Under the pieces are notes generated by a model. The model made no database searches, was not told where the DNA came from, and saw only the letters and a program-made list of their open reading frames with translations. From positions 199,413-263,412 of the forward strand of contig NZ_KE387152.1 of the NCBI RefSeq assembly GCF_000430505.1: a DNA stretch of 64,000 nucleotides, read 5' to 3'. Each line of letters opens with the position of its first letter. The stretch's first letter is position 1. Shown here one piece after another: positions 9,638 through 19,093 of the stretch. Source of the stretch: Eisenibacter elegans DSM 3317. Lineage in GTDB: Bacteria > Bacteroidota > Bacteroidia > Cytophagales > Microscillaceae. Both the position numbers and the translations under genes were made by a program.

Positions 9638-12600
9638 ATGAGTGAACCAATACTCAAAGCAATTATTCAGTTATTAGCCATTTCGGCTAGTGTAGACGGC
9701 ACAGTAACGGAGTCGGAAAAGAAGGTAACCTATGACTTTATCAGCGAAAACCTTAATTATGACGACGTTCCCCGCTTTCAGCAGTTATTTGATGAATACG
9801 CCTCTATTGCCCTACAAACCCAGCTTCAGATTCATAATATCGCCAAAAAAATAAATCAAGAGCTAGACCAGAAACAGAAAGTAATTGTGTTGATGCACTT
9901 GCTGGAGCTGGTCAGTGCTGATGGAGGGATTCACGAAAGCGAAGAAGAACTGGTAGATGAGTTGGCACAAGAGTTTAACATAGACAGCCACGAATATAGC
10001 ATCATCAAAGCCTTTGTTACTAATGATGATGTGGTCAACTTGGGGCTATCCAACATCTTGATAATCAGCGGCAAGGAATTACCTCAAGGATATAATCACC
10101 TTTTCCGCGAAGGCTTTGGTGATTTGGTAGCTGTTTTGCGCATCCCGAGTATGGAGATGTATTGGCTGAAATTTTTCCAGCAAGACCACCACAACACCTT
10201 CCTCAATGGCGTGGTGATGAAAGATCATCATATTTACAGTTTTTCAAATGGCGGCTCTATTCGTGGGGAGCATCTTTCGCCGGTGTATTACAGCGATGTA
10301 GTCGTAGCATTCCTCAAAGACGCGCAGTCCACCCAGCGCATTAGTTTTGAAGCCAAACACATCACCCTGACTTTCCCGGGAGGGGTCATCGGTCTGCGCG
10401 ATATCAACATTGCCGAAGAGGGGGGGCGCTTGATAGGGCTGATGGGGGCAAGCGGCTCTGGCAAGTCTACCTTGCTCAATGTGCTCAATGGTACAGCTAC
10501 CCCCGTCGAGGGGCAGGTATTGGTCAATGGGATTGACATCCACGACCCCGTAGACAAAGACCGTATCGAGGGGGTTATCGGGTATGTTCCTCAAGATGAT
10601 TTGCTCATTGAGGAGCTGACTGTGTACCAAAACCTCTACTATGCAGCCAAGTTGTGTTTTGATAGCTATACAGCAGCCCAAATCGACGAGCGGGTCAATA
10701 AAATTCTCCAAAACTTGGGGCTGTTCCAAATCCGCCACCTTAAGGTGGGCAACCCCTTGCAAAAGACCATCAGCGGTGGGCAACGCAAGCGCCTCAACAT
10801 AGGGCTGGAGCTATTGCGCGAGCCGGCACTGCTTTTTGTGGATGAGCCGACTTCGGGGCTTTCGTCCAATGACTCCGAAAACATCCTCGACCTGCTCAAA
10901 GAGCTTTCTCTAAAAGGAAAAATGGTCTTTGTGGTCATTCATCAGCCTTCTTCGGATATTTTTAAGATGTTTGATAAGCTGGTCATTCTGGATGTGGGCG
11001 GTTATCAGATTTATTATGGCGACCCTATCGAGGCCATCACCTATTTTCGCTCTAGGGCTGAGCTCATCAACAGCCACGCAGCGGCCTGTATGACCTGTGG
11101 CAATGTAAACCCAGAGCAGATTTTTAATATCATCGAAACCAAACTCATCGACGAGTATGGGCGCTATACTTCGGAGCGGAAGGTATCGCCGGCAGAGTGG
11201 CGGCGCTTGTTTGACGAACACATAGAGGTGCCCGAAGTCCACACAGCCACGCACTTACCACCTTCTTCTTTGGACATTCCGTCGCGGCTCAAGCAATTTT
11301 GGATTTTTGGCTTACGCGACCTGATGTCGAAGTTGGGCAATAGCCAATATATGAGTATCAGCTTGGGTGTAGCGCCCGCCTTGGCGCTGATTTTGGCCTA
11401 CATTGTGCGCTATTATCACATAGACCACGACAGCGACACAGCCTCGGTGTATAGCTTCTACGAAAACCTCAACATCCCTGCGTATTTGTTTATGAGCATT
11501 ATTGTAGCGCTCTTTGTGGGGCTGACTGTCAGTGCGGAGGAAATCATCCGAGATGCCAAAATTCGGCAGCGGGAGGCGTTCTTACACCTGAGCCGCACAA
11601 GCTACCTGTGCTCTAAGGTGGGGATTTTGTTTGGTTTTTCAGCGTTGCAGATGCTGATGTTTGTACTCATTGGCAACAGCATTCTCGAAATTAAGGCGAT
11701 GGGTTTCCAATATTGGGCACTCTTGTTTTCTACGGCTTGTTTTGCCAATATGCTAGGTTTGAACATCTCGGCTTCGTTCAAATCTGTCGTAACGATTTAC
11801 ATTCTCATCCCGGTGATGCTCATTCCTCAGTTGATTTTGGGAGGTATTGTGGTGCGCTTCGATCATGTAAACCCACACTTGGGCTCCGATACCAAGGTGC
11901 CTTGGGTAAGTGAGTTGATGGTTTCGCGCTGGGCTTATGAGGCAATGATGGTTACTCAGTTCAAGGACAATCCTTTCCAGCGCAGGCTTTACCCATTAGA
12001 CCAAACAATGGCCATGTCCGAATACAACAAGGTCTATTATGTACCCCGTTTGTTGACCAAGTTGGCCTACTGTCGTACATACTTCAGTCATAAAACCCCT
12101 GAAACAAGGGCTTCGGTGGCCAATGCCCTGCTCTTGCTCAACAATGAGGTCAATACCTCACAAGTACACGTGCCTCAATTGAGCTATCCGGGTAAGTTAC
12201 CCATCGACACCACTACTTTTGACCTTCAGCAGGCCAAGCTGCTCGAAAAATATTTTGACGATTTACGCAAGCATTACATCCGCCAATACAACTGGGCTTC
12301 TGCGGAGCGAGACCGCCTCGTATCGGCCTTGGTACAGACCCCCGAAGACCGCGAGCGCTATCTGGCGCAGATGCGTAAGTACCACAACAAGAGTGTAGCC
12401 GAAATTGTACAAGACCTCAACGAAACCAATCATATTGCCGAGATAGATGGGCGGCTGGTACAGAAAATATACCCCATATTTCAGACACCAGCTCGTGAAC
12501 TAGAGGACTTTCTGGCTTTTCGTACGCACTTCTTCGCGCCACAAAAGCATTTTGCAGGGCTGTATATCGATACCTTCTGGTTCAACCTCTTGGCTATCTG

Positions 12601-12691
12601 GACAATGACGGCGGTCTTGTATCTGGCCTTGTATTACAATGCCCTCCAAGCCTTATTAAGCTTGGTAGAGTTTGGAAAAAAAAGGCGATAA
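9638..12691 (+). CDS. TerB-domain ABCG-type ABC transporter
   Basis: This 1017-residue protein combines three parts. Residues 1-140 form a TerB-like helical domain with two repeats of the pattern SVDGTVTESEKK and SADGGIHESEEEL, acidic motifs that bind metal in tellurite-resistance TerB. Residues 230-470 are an ABC ATPase: Walker A GASGSGKSTLL, signature SGGQRKRLNIGLELL, Walker B LLFVDEPTSGLSS and the switch His in VIHQPSSD. Residues 560-1010 are an ABC2-type membrane domain with about six segments, split by a large soluble insert (about residues 780-970). The ATPase-before-membrane order is that of ABCG half-transporters, which dimerise. The substrate is unknown. The gene stands alone. Confidence 0.88.
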   Translation: MSEPILKAIIQLLAISASVDGTVTESEKKVTYDFISENLNYDDVPRFQQLFDEYASIALQTQLQIHNIAKKINQELDQKQKVIVLMHLLELVSADGGIHESEEELVDELAQEFNIDSHEYSIIKAFVTNDDVVNLGLSNILIISGKELPQGYNHLFREGFGDLVAVLRIPSMEMYWLKFFQQDHHNTFLNGVVMKDHHIYSFSNGGSIRGEHLSPVYYSDVVVAFLKDAQSTQRISFEAKHITLTFPGGVIGLRDINIAEEGGRLIGLMGASGSGKSTLLNVLNGTATPVEGQVLVNGIDIHDPVDKDRIEGVIGYVPQDDLLIEELTVYQNLYYAAKLCFDSYTAAQIDERVNKILQNLGLFQIRHLKVGNPLQKTISGGQRKRLNIGLELLREPALLFVDEPTSGLSSNDSENILDLLKELSLKGKMVFVVIHQPSSDIFKMFDKLVILDVGGYQIYYGDPIEAITYFRSRAELINSHAAACMTCGNVNPEQIFNIIETKLIDEYGRYTSERKVSPAEWRRLFDEHIEVPEVHTATHLPPSSLDIPSRLKQFWIFGLRDLMSKLGNSQYMSISLGVAPALALILAYIVRYYHIDHDSDTASVYSFYENLNIPAYLFMSIIVALFVGLTVSAEEIIRDAKIRQREAFLHLSRTSYLCSKVGILFGFSALQMLMFVLIGNSILEIKAMGFQYWALLFSTACFANMLGLNISASFKSVVTIYILIPVMLIPQLILGGIVVRFDHVNPHLGSDTKVPWVSELMVSRWAYEAMMVTQFKDNPFQRRLYPLDQTMAMSEYNKVYYVPRLLTKLAYCRTYFSHKTPETRASVANALLLLNNEVNTSQVHVPQLSYPGKLPIDTTTFDLQQAKLLEKYFDDLRKHYIRQYNWASAERDRLVSALVQTPEDRERYLAQMRKYHNKSVAEIVQDLNETNHIAEIDGRLVQKIYPIFQTPARELEDFLAFRTHFFAPQKHFAGLYIDTFWFNLLAIWTMTAVLYLALYYNALQALLSLVEFGKKRR

Positions 12692-12957
12692 CTTGTCAGC
12701 CCCAACCACGGAAGCACCAAAATTGGTAGGAAAACACCTTGGTTTCTGCGCTAGAGGCTTTGAAAAACCATTGATGCCAACCCTGTGTATAGCTGTTTTT
12801 GCTTATCTTTACTCCCATTGGTTGGCCTTTGATTTGTAATAGATATAGCGTCAGAAGCACCATAGCAGGGAGATTGATGCCCTAAGAATCAAGGGAGCAC
12901 CAAGTATACCTTGGCACAAAAGCCGGAAACGCATACGCAATACAACAAGAGAGATAA

Positions 12958-14193
12958 ATGAAAATACTACATACCGCAGACTGGCACTTAGACAAGCGGC
13001 TCTATGGTATTGCCAGGCTCGAAGAGCAAGCACAAGTGTTGGAAGAAATTATTATGATTGCCGATGCCGAAGAAGTTGATGTGGTCTTGGTCGCCGGCGA
13101 TGTGTTTGATACTTTCAATCCGGGGAATGATGCTGTACGCTTGTTTTACAACACCCTCAAGCGTCTTACCCGCGAAGGACAAACGGCGGTAGTGGTGATT
13201 GCGGGCAATCATGACTCCCCCGAGCGCGTCGAAGTGGCTACTCAATTGGCCTATGAGTATGGGATTGTCTTGGCAGGATACCCCTTTACTACCCCTCCTT
13301 CATTTGACCTATCTACCGGTCTACGTACGCTCCGCCAAGACAGAGGTTTTCTTGAAATCCAACTCCCTGCCTACGACTACCCGCTGCGGCTGTTGCTCAG
13401 CCCTTACCCTAACGAAGCCCGGATACGCGAATACCTAGGCAACCAGATGCGCGAGCAAGTCTTGAATGAACGCATCGAAAATCACTGGTATGATTTGGCC
13501 GAGCGCTACTGTGATACTCAAGGGGTAAACCTGCTCGTAGCCCACCTCTTTATGGCTGAACGCGACAGCCCTGAGCCTGAGGAGGCCGAAGAAGAAGAAA
13601 ACCCCATACGCTACTTGGGTGGCTCTCAGCTATTCTTTGCCGACCAAGTTCCTCCCCAAATCCAATATGCGGCCCTTGGGCATATCCACCGCACCCAGGT
13701 CTTGAGTTTCAGCCCTTGCCCTGTGGCCTATAGCGGCAGCTTGTTGCCTTATAGTTTTACCGACGACTCGCTGCTCAAACACGTCTATGTCGTAGAAGTA
13801 GCCCCCGGGCAGGCATTGCGTACTAAGAAAGATATCCGTGCTGTCTCTTATAAAGTGCCGCGCCCGCTGATGCGCTACCGTGCTGCTGGCGTAGCCAATG
13901 CGCTCGAATGGCTTCAGGTACACCAAGAGGCTTGGGTAGAGCTGACAATCTTGACCGACACTTACCTCACTGCCCAAGAGCGTCAAGCTTTGGCCGAAGC
14001 ACACCCGCGCATCTTGAGCCTCATCCCCGAAATGCGCAACCTAGATAGCTGGGATATAGATAGCCGCCCTACTATTGACCTTAATCGCGATATCCGGTCT
14101 CTCTTTGCTGACTATTTTGAAAGCCGAAAAGGTACACGACCCAACGAAGAACTGCTGAAACTCTTTGAAGAAGTACTCGGACGAAGAGGATAG
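12958..14193 (+). CDS. sbcD: Exonuclease SbcCD subunit D
   Basis: This 411-residue Mre11-family nuclease subunit cuts hairpins and protein-blocked DNA ends together with SbcC. The metallophosphoesterase motifs appear in order: DWHLDKRLYG (residues 8-17), AGDVFDTFNPG, AGNHDSPERV, VAHLF and LGHIHRTQ. Together they supply the two-manganese site. The C-terminal 100 residues form the capping and SbcC-binding region. Length is typical. The sbcC gene follows after 104 bp on the same strand, so the two are probably one transcript. A small acidic insertion (EPEEAEEEENP) lies near residue 205. Confidence 0.95.
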   Translation: MKILHTADWHLDKRLYGIARLEEQAQVLEEIIMIADAEEVDVVLVAGDVFDTFNPGNDAVRLFYNTLKRLTREGQTAVVVIAGNHDSPERVEVATQLAYEYGIVLAGYPFTTPPSFDLSTGLRTLRQDRGFLEIQLPAYDYPLRLLLSPYPNEARIREYLGNQMREQVLNERIENHWYDLAERYCDTQGVNLLVAHLFMAERDSPEPEEAEEEENPIRYLGGSQLFFADQVPPQIQYAALGHIHRTQVLSFSPCPVAYSGSLLPYSFTDDSLLKHVYVVEVAPGQALRTKKDIRAVSYKVPRPLMRYRAAGVANALEWLQVHQEAWVELTILTDTYLTAQERQALAEAHPRILSLIPEMRNLDSWDIDSRPTIDLNRDIRSLFADYFESRKGTRPNEELLKLFEEVLGRRG

Positions 14194-14297
14194 GTGATTG
14201 ACGATTTGGGATTTTGATGATTGATGAACTTCAAGCCTTATACGCTATATTTTCCGCCTGATACTTTCTGCTTTATACCGCATACTTTACAAACCAA

Positions 14298-17200
14298 ATG
14301 ATTCCGCAAAAGCTCATTCTACAAGGCCTCTATTCTTATACCCAACTTACCGAAGTAGACTTTGCCTCGCTCAGTCAGGCGCGGCTATTTGGTATTTTTG
14401 GAGCAGTGGGAAGCGGCAAGTCTACATTGCTAGACGCAATCACATTGGCGCTTTTTGGTCAAGTAGACCGGATGACTAAAGCCAATATGGGGTATAACTT
14501 GATGAACCTCAAGTCCGACAGGCTCTATGTCTCCTTTGAGTTTATAGGCGGCAGAACATCGCAACGCTACAAGTTTGAGGTCAGCTACCGCCGCAATAGC
14601 CGCAACTTTGCCGATGTTACCAAGCAAGAGAGCACGCGCTACTGCTATGATGTAGAAAGCAAGAACTGGCTTCCGACTGATTTGGAAGCAGAGGATATTT
14701 TGGGCCTTTCGTATGAAAACTTCCGGCGAGTGATGATTATCCCACAAGGGAAGTTTCAGGAGTTTTTGCAAATCGGTCATACTGCCCGTACTCGGATGCT
14801 CAAAGAGCTTTTTGACCTCCATCGTTATGATTTGTATGATGAGGTAACGTCCCTTATCCAAGAGACAAAAGAAGCCATTGCCAAAAACGAAGGAGAGATG
14901 CAGGGGTTGCAAGAAGTAGACCTGCCGATGATGGAGAAAATTCAGGCCGAAATAGATAATCTGCAAGAAGAACAGCATATTACCCAAGACAAACTACAAA
15001 AGCTCCGTACGGAGTACGAACAGTGGCAACAAGCCCGCCAATGGGAGCAAGAGTACCGTCAAGCCAAGGCGACACTTGATGGGCTAGAGGCGCAGCGCTA
15101 TCAGTGGGAAGCCCGCAAACAATCGCTGGAGCGCTACGAAATAGCCAAGACTCAACTGGCAGACCTGCTCGACACCGAAGCGCAATTGCAAGCGCAACTA
15201 CAACAAACCCAAACCCAGCGCCAAACCCAAACCCAGGCGTTACAAACCTTAACCCAAAATCTTGCCCAACAACAAGCCGCCCTCCACGACGCTACCCAAG
15301 TCTATCAACAGCGCGACCTTTGGCGGATACAGCTAGAGGACTGGCAGCGAATCGTGGCCATACAACAAACCAAGACCGAAATCGCGGAGCAACAAGAGCG
15401 TCTTGCCAAAGGGCAGACCAAGCTACAGGCCAACCAACAACAACAAACACGATTGGCCGAAGAAGCTCAAAAGTTGGCGGCTCAATTGACCACCCAAAAA
15501 CAAGGCTTGCTCGATGAGCAAATCCTGAGCGATTACCGGCGCTGGTTTGACCAGCAGCAACTCCTCGAAGAACAATGGCAACAATATCGGATTCAAAGCC
15601 AAAAACAAGGCCAACAGTATGCGCAGATTCAAGAAACGATTGAAGCTTGGGCAAATGCACATATCGCCCCGCTCAACAGCAGTCTACAACATACCCCCGA
15701 TTCTTGGGAAGAGACGCTCGAAGCCGCCATACGGCAAACCCAACAAACACTCGAACAAGCTTCTCGACACCTAGAGCACCTCCGTGTGCAGGCAGGCCTG
15801 GTGGCCTATGCCGAAAGCCTACAACCGGGTCGCCCCTGTCCGCTTTGTGGCGCTACAGATCATCCACACCCAATGGATATTCGGGAGGAGTTTGGGCCTG
15901 TGGTTGAAGCACAGACAGCTGAGCGCGATAAACTCCAAGACAAGCACACTTACTTGCTCGAGCTACAAAAGGAACTACGCGAAAAACGGGCTATGTTGCG
16001 CGAAAAGCACTCGCTGCGGCAAGAAAACATTCGGCAAGAGGCTGCTGTGGAAGAGCGCCTCCGCACCCATGCAACGCAATTTCCCAAATACGGACAGTTT
16101 AGTTTACAAAACAAACAAGCCTTTGAACAGGCCGAACAACAACAACGACAACAGCGACAAGCCCTAGAGCAAATCCGACAAGCCCTCGAAGACAAACAGG
16201 CCGCCCAAAAAGCCGCACAGGAGGATGCCCAAAAGTTTCAGGATTTGTATAAAGAAATTGAAATCAAACTAGCCACACTACAAGGCCAACTAGCTGACAG
16301 GCTCGCCGCCATACAACAGCTTCACCAACCCGAACATCTCCAACATCCTGACCCCACACAGATGCAGGCCGAGCTAAACACCCGGCTACAACAGGCCGAA
16401 CAGACGTATACCCGCCTGCAAACTGAAGTACAAAAACAACAACAAGCCGAAGCTCACCTCAAGGGGGTGCTCGAAAGCCTAGCGCAGGTCGAAGAGAAAG
16501 ACCAACAAGCGCTTGCTAAAACGAGCGCCATCCTGCAAGATCGCCTCCAAATCCACCAGTTTGCTGATAAAGCTGCCGTGAGGGAGCTATTGGCACAAGC
16601 GCTCGATACGGCTCAAGAGCGAGCCGCCCTGCAGGCTTTTGAGGCTCAGCTAGCCCAAGCTGCCGAAAACCTACGCCAACGCAAGAGCAAGCTGGATACC
16701 CTGCCCTATGACCAACAAGCCGCCAAAAATACAGAAGACAGTCTCAAACGCACCGAAGAACGCCAAAGACACCTCATCGAGCAACTAGCCACCGCCAAAC
16801 AGCGTCTCGAAAACGCACGCAAAGACTGGGAAATAAAACAGCGCCTCCAGACACAGCTCACAAAACTAGAAGAGCGCCGCACAAATCTCAACGACCTCAA
16901 AAAGCTCTTCACCGCTGAAGGGTTTGTCAATTATGTATCGACTACTTTTTTGCAGAATATCTGCGCCCTCGCCAACGAGCGCTTCAGCAAGCTCACCAAG
17001 CAGCAGCTACGCCTAGAATATTATTTTGACCCTGAAGACAATGCCAAGGGCGAAATCATCATCCGTGATATGCTCAACGAAGGCCGTACCCGCATTACCA
17101 ACACCTTATCGGGTGGGCAGACCTTTCAGGCCTCGTTGTGTTTGGCGTTGGCCTTGGTCGATAGCATCCAAGAGAAGCTACAGAGCAATCAAAAGTTTTT

Positions 17201-17396
17201 CTTTATGGACGAAGGTTTCGGCTCTTTGGATGAGCAAGCCATCCAGACCGTGTTTGAGACCCTGCGTCAGCTCCAATACGAAAACCGTATCGTTGGCATC
17301 ATTTCGCACGTAGAGCAGCTCAAACGCCAAATCCCGGTCTACTTAGATGTTACTCGCGATGCTGAAAACGGTAGCCTCTGCCACCCCAGTTGGTAA
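14298..17396 (+). CDS. sbcC: Exonuclease SbcCD subunit C (Rad50-like ATPase)
   Basis: This 1032-residue SMC-like ATPase is the partner of SbcD in DNA end processing. Walker A is GAVGSGKSTLLDA (residues about 34-46), the Q-loop region reads RVMIIPQGKFQEFL, and the C-terminal half-site has LSGGQTFQASLCLALAL and the Walker B FFMDEGFGSLDEQ. In between are two very Gln-rich coiled-coil arms of about 330 residues each. At the apex is the zinc hook CPLC (residues about 514-517), through which two complexes join. The Gln content of the coils is unusually high but still within a normal coiled-coil pattern. A bidirectional terminator follows. Confidence 0.95.
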   Translation: MIPQKLILQGLYSYTQLTEVDFASLSQARLFGIFGAVGSGKSTLLDAITLALFGQVDRMTKANMGYNLMNLKSDRLYVSFEFIGGRTSQRYKFEVSYRRNSRNFADVTKQESTRYCYDVESKNWLPTDLEAEDILGLSYENFRRVMIIPQGKFQEFLQIGHTARTRMLKELFDLHRYDLYDEVTSLIQETKEAIAKNEGEMQGLQEVDLPMMEKIQAEIDNLQEEQHITQDKLQKLRTEYEQWQQARQWEQEYRQAKATLDGLEAQRYQWEARKQSLERYEIAKTQLADLLDTEAQLQAQLQQTQTQRQTQTQALQTLTQNLAQQQAALHDATQVYQQRDLWRIQLEDWQRIVAIQQTKTEIAEQQERLAKGQTKLQANQQQQTRLAEEAQKLAAQLTTQKQGLLDEQILSDYRRWFDQQQLLEEQWQQYRIQSQKQGQQYAQIQETIEAWANAHIAPLNSSLQHTPDSWEETLEAAIRQTQQTLEQASRHLEHLRVQAGLVAYAESLQPGRPCPLCGATDHPHPMDIREEFGPVVEAQTAERDKLQDKHTYLLELQKELREKRAMLREKHSLRQENIRQEAAVEERLRTHATQFPKYGQFSLQNKQAFEQAEQQQRQQRQALEQIRQALEDKQAAQKAAQEDAQKFQDLYKEIEIKLATLQGQLADRLAAIQQLHQPEHLQHPDPTQMQAELNTRLQQAEQTYTRLQTEVQKQQQAEAHLKGVLESLAQVEEKDQQALAKTSAILQDRLQIHQFADKAAVRELLAQALDTAQERAALQAFEAQLAQAAENLRQRKSKLDTLPYDQQAAKNTEDSLKRTEERQRHLIEQLATAKQRLENARKDWEIKQRLQTQLTKLEERRTNLNDLKKLFTAEGFVNYVSTTFLQNICALANERFSKLTKQQLRLEYYFDPEDNAKGEIIIRDMLNEGRTRITNTLSGGQTFQASLCLALALVDSIQEKLQSNQKFFFMDEGFGSLDEQAIQTVFETLRQLQYENRIVGIISHVEQLKRQIPVYLDVTRDAENGSLCHPSW

Positions 17397-17493
17397 TCTG
17401 CCAGTGGTAAAGATTGCCTCGGCTGCGAAATAGCACCCAAGGCAAGCGCCGGCTTTCGGGGGAATATATTCCAAAATACGAAAAAGCAGGGCA

Positions 17494-17526
17494 CAAAAAA
17501 CTCCCGACACAATGTGCGGGAGATTT
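17494..17526. terminator. Bidirectional terminator between sbcC and a convergent gene
   Basis: AAAAAACTCCCG pairs with CGGGAGATTTT around ACACAATGTG. It has a T-run in both directions and sits between the 3' ends of sbcC (plus) and the small secreted-protein gene (minus). Confidence 0.75.
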
Positions 17527-17580
17527 TCACACTTAACACCTATGAATGTATAGGAATACAAATCCAATCAAAAAAGAAAT

Positions 17581-17973
17581 TTATTGACCAGTACCAACAG
17601 CTTTGGTGGTGGTGCTTACCGTTACATTTAGGATAGCAGCACGGTTTTCGCGAAGACTTTTGCCTTGTATCATCACCGAATAAGTACCAGCAGGCACTTC
17701 AGCACCGGCAGTAATGATGACCTTGTATTGGTCGTCGCCTGTAGGCTCGAAGCTTACTTCAATTCCTTGTGGGAGTTTGTTGGTGCTTACCTCTACTTTG
17801 GCTTTTTGGTAAGACTTGCTTTTGCTGATGGTTAGATCTACTGTGCTGGTTTCACCTGCTTGGAGGCTTACATCAGTAGTGGAGAATACAAGTTGGAAGA
17901 CGCCATCGGCGGCTACTACTACACTGGCTAGCGCTACAAGAGCTACTACAAATATGCTTGTGATTTTTTTCAT
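17581..17973 (-). CDS. Small secreted beta-sandwich protein, function unknown
   Basis: This 130-residue protein starts with a clear signal peptide (MKKITSIFVVALVALASVVVAADG, cleavage after Ala-Asp region). The mature part of about 108 residues has alternating hydrophobic strands (DVSLQAGETSTVDLTISKS, GIEVSFEPTGDDQYKVIITAG, VPAGTYSVMIQGKS), the pattern of a single immunoglobulin-like or bacterial adhesin-support domain. There is no type IX sorting tail, so it is probably periplasmic. Upstream, at 18021-18047, is an inverted repeat that may be an operator for the TetR regulator encoded next door. I do not recognise a named family. Confidence 0.72.
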   Translation of the reverse strand: MKKITSIFVVALVALASVVVAADGVFQLVFSTTDVSLQAGETSTVDLTISKSKSYQKAKVEVSTNKLPQGIEVSFEPTGDDQYKVIITAGAEVPAGTYSVMIQGKSLRENRAAILNVTVSTTTKAVGTGQ

Positions 17974-18020
17974 GATTGTTTAAATGAGAAGAGTTGTTGT
18001 TTAAATCGGTAAACTTACTT

Positions 18021-18047
18021 TTTGACTAATTTGTTTGATTGGTCAAA
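18021..18047 (-). promoter_or_regulatory. Inverted repeat, candidate TetR operator
   Basis: TTTGACTAAT and ATTGGTCAAA form a 10-bp inverted repeat with one mismatch around a 7-bp spacer, 48 bp before the start codon of the secreted-protein gene. The size and symmetry fit a TetR-family site, and a TetR gene is the next one upstream. Confidence 0.45.
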
Positions 18048-18063
18048 TGTTGAATCAACAAAA

Positions 18064-18172
18064 AGCACTCTAAAAGTGCTGCACCGCGTGAACCGTACTG
18101 AATGCTAAGTAGTTTGAAGATTTTGAGACCTTCCAAAAGCGCATTGTTTAGGAACAAATACGCTACTTAGCA
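18064..18172. other. Two inverted repeats downstream of the TetR gene
   Basis: A short hairpin (AGCACT, 5-base loop, AGTGCT) is at 18064-18080. A 10-bp perfect inverted repeat (TGCTAAGTAG at 18103, CTACTTAGCA at 18163) encloses 50 bases. They may end the tetR transcript or structure the leader of the next gene; neither has a T-run. Confidence 0.35.
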
Positions 18173-18208
18173 CCTTTAAAACAGCTCAAATTTAGACTGT
18201 AAATCTGA

Positions 18209-18811
18209 CTATTTCAACAAACCGTTCAAAATTAATGAAACAATCCTTGTTATTTTATACTCTATCTCTGTAAAGTCTACTTTCCGTTGTTTTTTTTCTA
18301 AAGCTTGGGCCAAGGCCTTAGTCAAGAGAGCGTCTTTCAGGTCAGAGATATAGAGGCCAATCTCTTGGGTATCACAGGGGGTAAACTGCCCGGCGCGAAT
18401 ACCGGCGGAAAGCTGGAGGTGGTAAAGTCGTATTTCTTGGGCTTGTATTTCCTTGAAGCGCTCGCGCAAGAGCGCCCGTGTGTCAACCAAGATTTTGATA
18501 GAGATTTGGTGTGTGGTAACTACTTGGCGGAAATGCCCCAACGAGGCCTTTACATAATACATAATGGCCTGATAGGGGTCCTCTTGGCTGTTGGCTTCCA
18601 TCCTAAACTCCGCAAAAGCAGCTTTCCATTGGCCATAAAAGGCATCCATAAACAGCTGTTCTTTGTTGGTGTAGTAGTAGTAGAGTGCCGATTTGGCCAT
18701 ACCGAGTGTGTCGGCTATCTCGTGCATGGTGGTTTTGCTGTAGCCAGCCTGACTGAAAAGGTCGCGGGCGGCTTCTAGAATCTGTTCTTTTTTAAGTTCG
18801 GTTTTGAGCAT
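18209..18811 (-). CDS. TetR-family transcriptional regulator
   Basis: This 200-residue repressor-type protein has a TetR N-terminal DNA-binding domain: EQILEAARDLFSQAGYSKTTMHEIADTLGMAKSALYYYYTNKEQLF (residues 9-54), with the helix-turn-helix at TTMHEIADTLGMAKSALYYY. The remaining 145 residues are the all-helical ligand and dimer domain, whose ligand cannot be read from sequence. The ATG at 18811 (MLKTELKKEQIL) is preferred over an upstream in-frame TTG. The secreted-protein gene with a TetR-like inverted repeat in front of it is 235 bp downstream and is the best candidate target. Confidence 0.9.
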   Translation of the reverse strand: MLKTELKKEQILEAARDLFSQAGYSKTTMHEIADTLGMAKSALYYYYTNKEQLFMDAFYGQWKAAFAEFRMEANSQEDPYQAIMYYVKASLGHFRQVVTTHQISIKILVDTRALLRERFKEIQAQEIRLYHLQLSAGIRAGQFTPCDTQEIGLYISDLKDALLTKALAQALEKKQRKVDFTEIEYKITRIVSLILNGLLK

Positions 18812-19093
18812 AGCATTGGTAATCAATCACAATCATCCTTGCCCTCGCAAGGCATACAAAGGTATTAAAATTAACAAAACAAGGGCATAAAGCCAAAAAT
18901 CAAGTGTTTAAGCCAGCCCCAAGGCTTGTATAGCCGCTGATTTTTTCGTTATTTTAGGCGCTTCTTAGCGTTTGCCAGTGTTTTTGGGTGCTTGGGTCTA
19001 ATTAGTTTGTATACGCAAGCAGAGCAGCCAAACACACCTTAGGCAAGCATTTACTACCCTACTGCCTTTCACTTCTATACTTCGCGCACCCTC

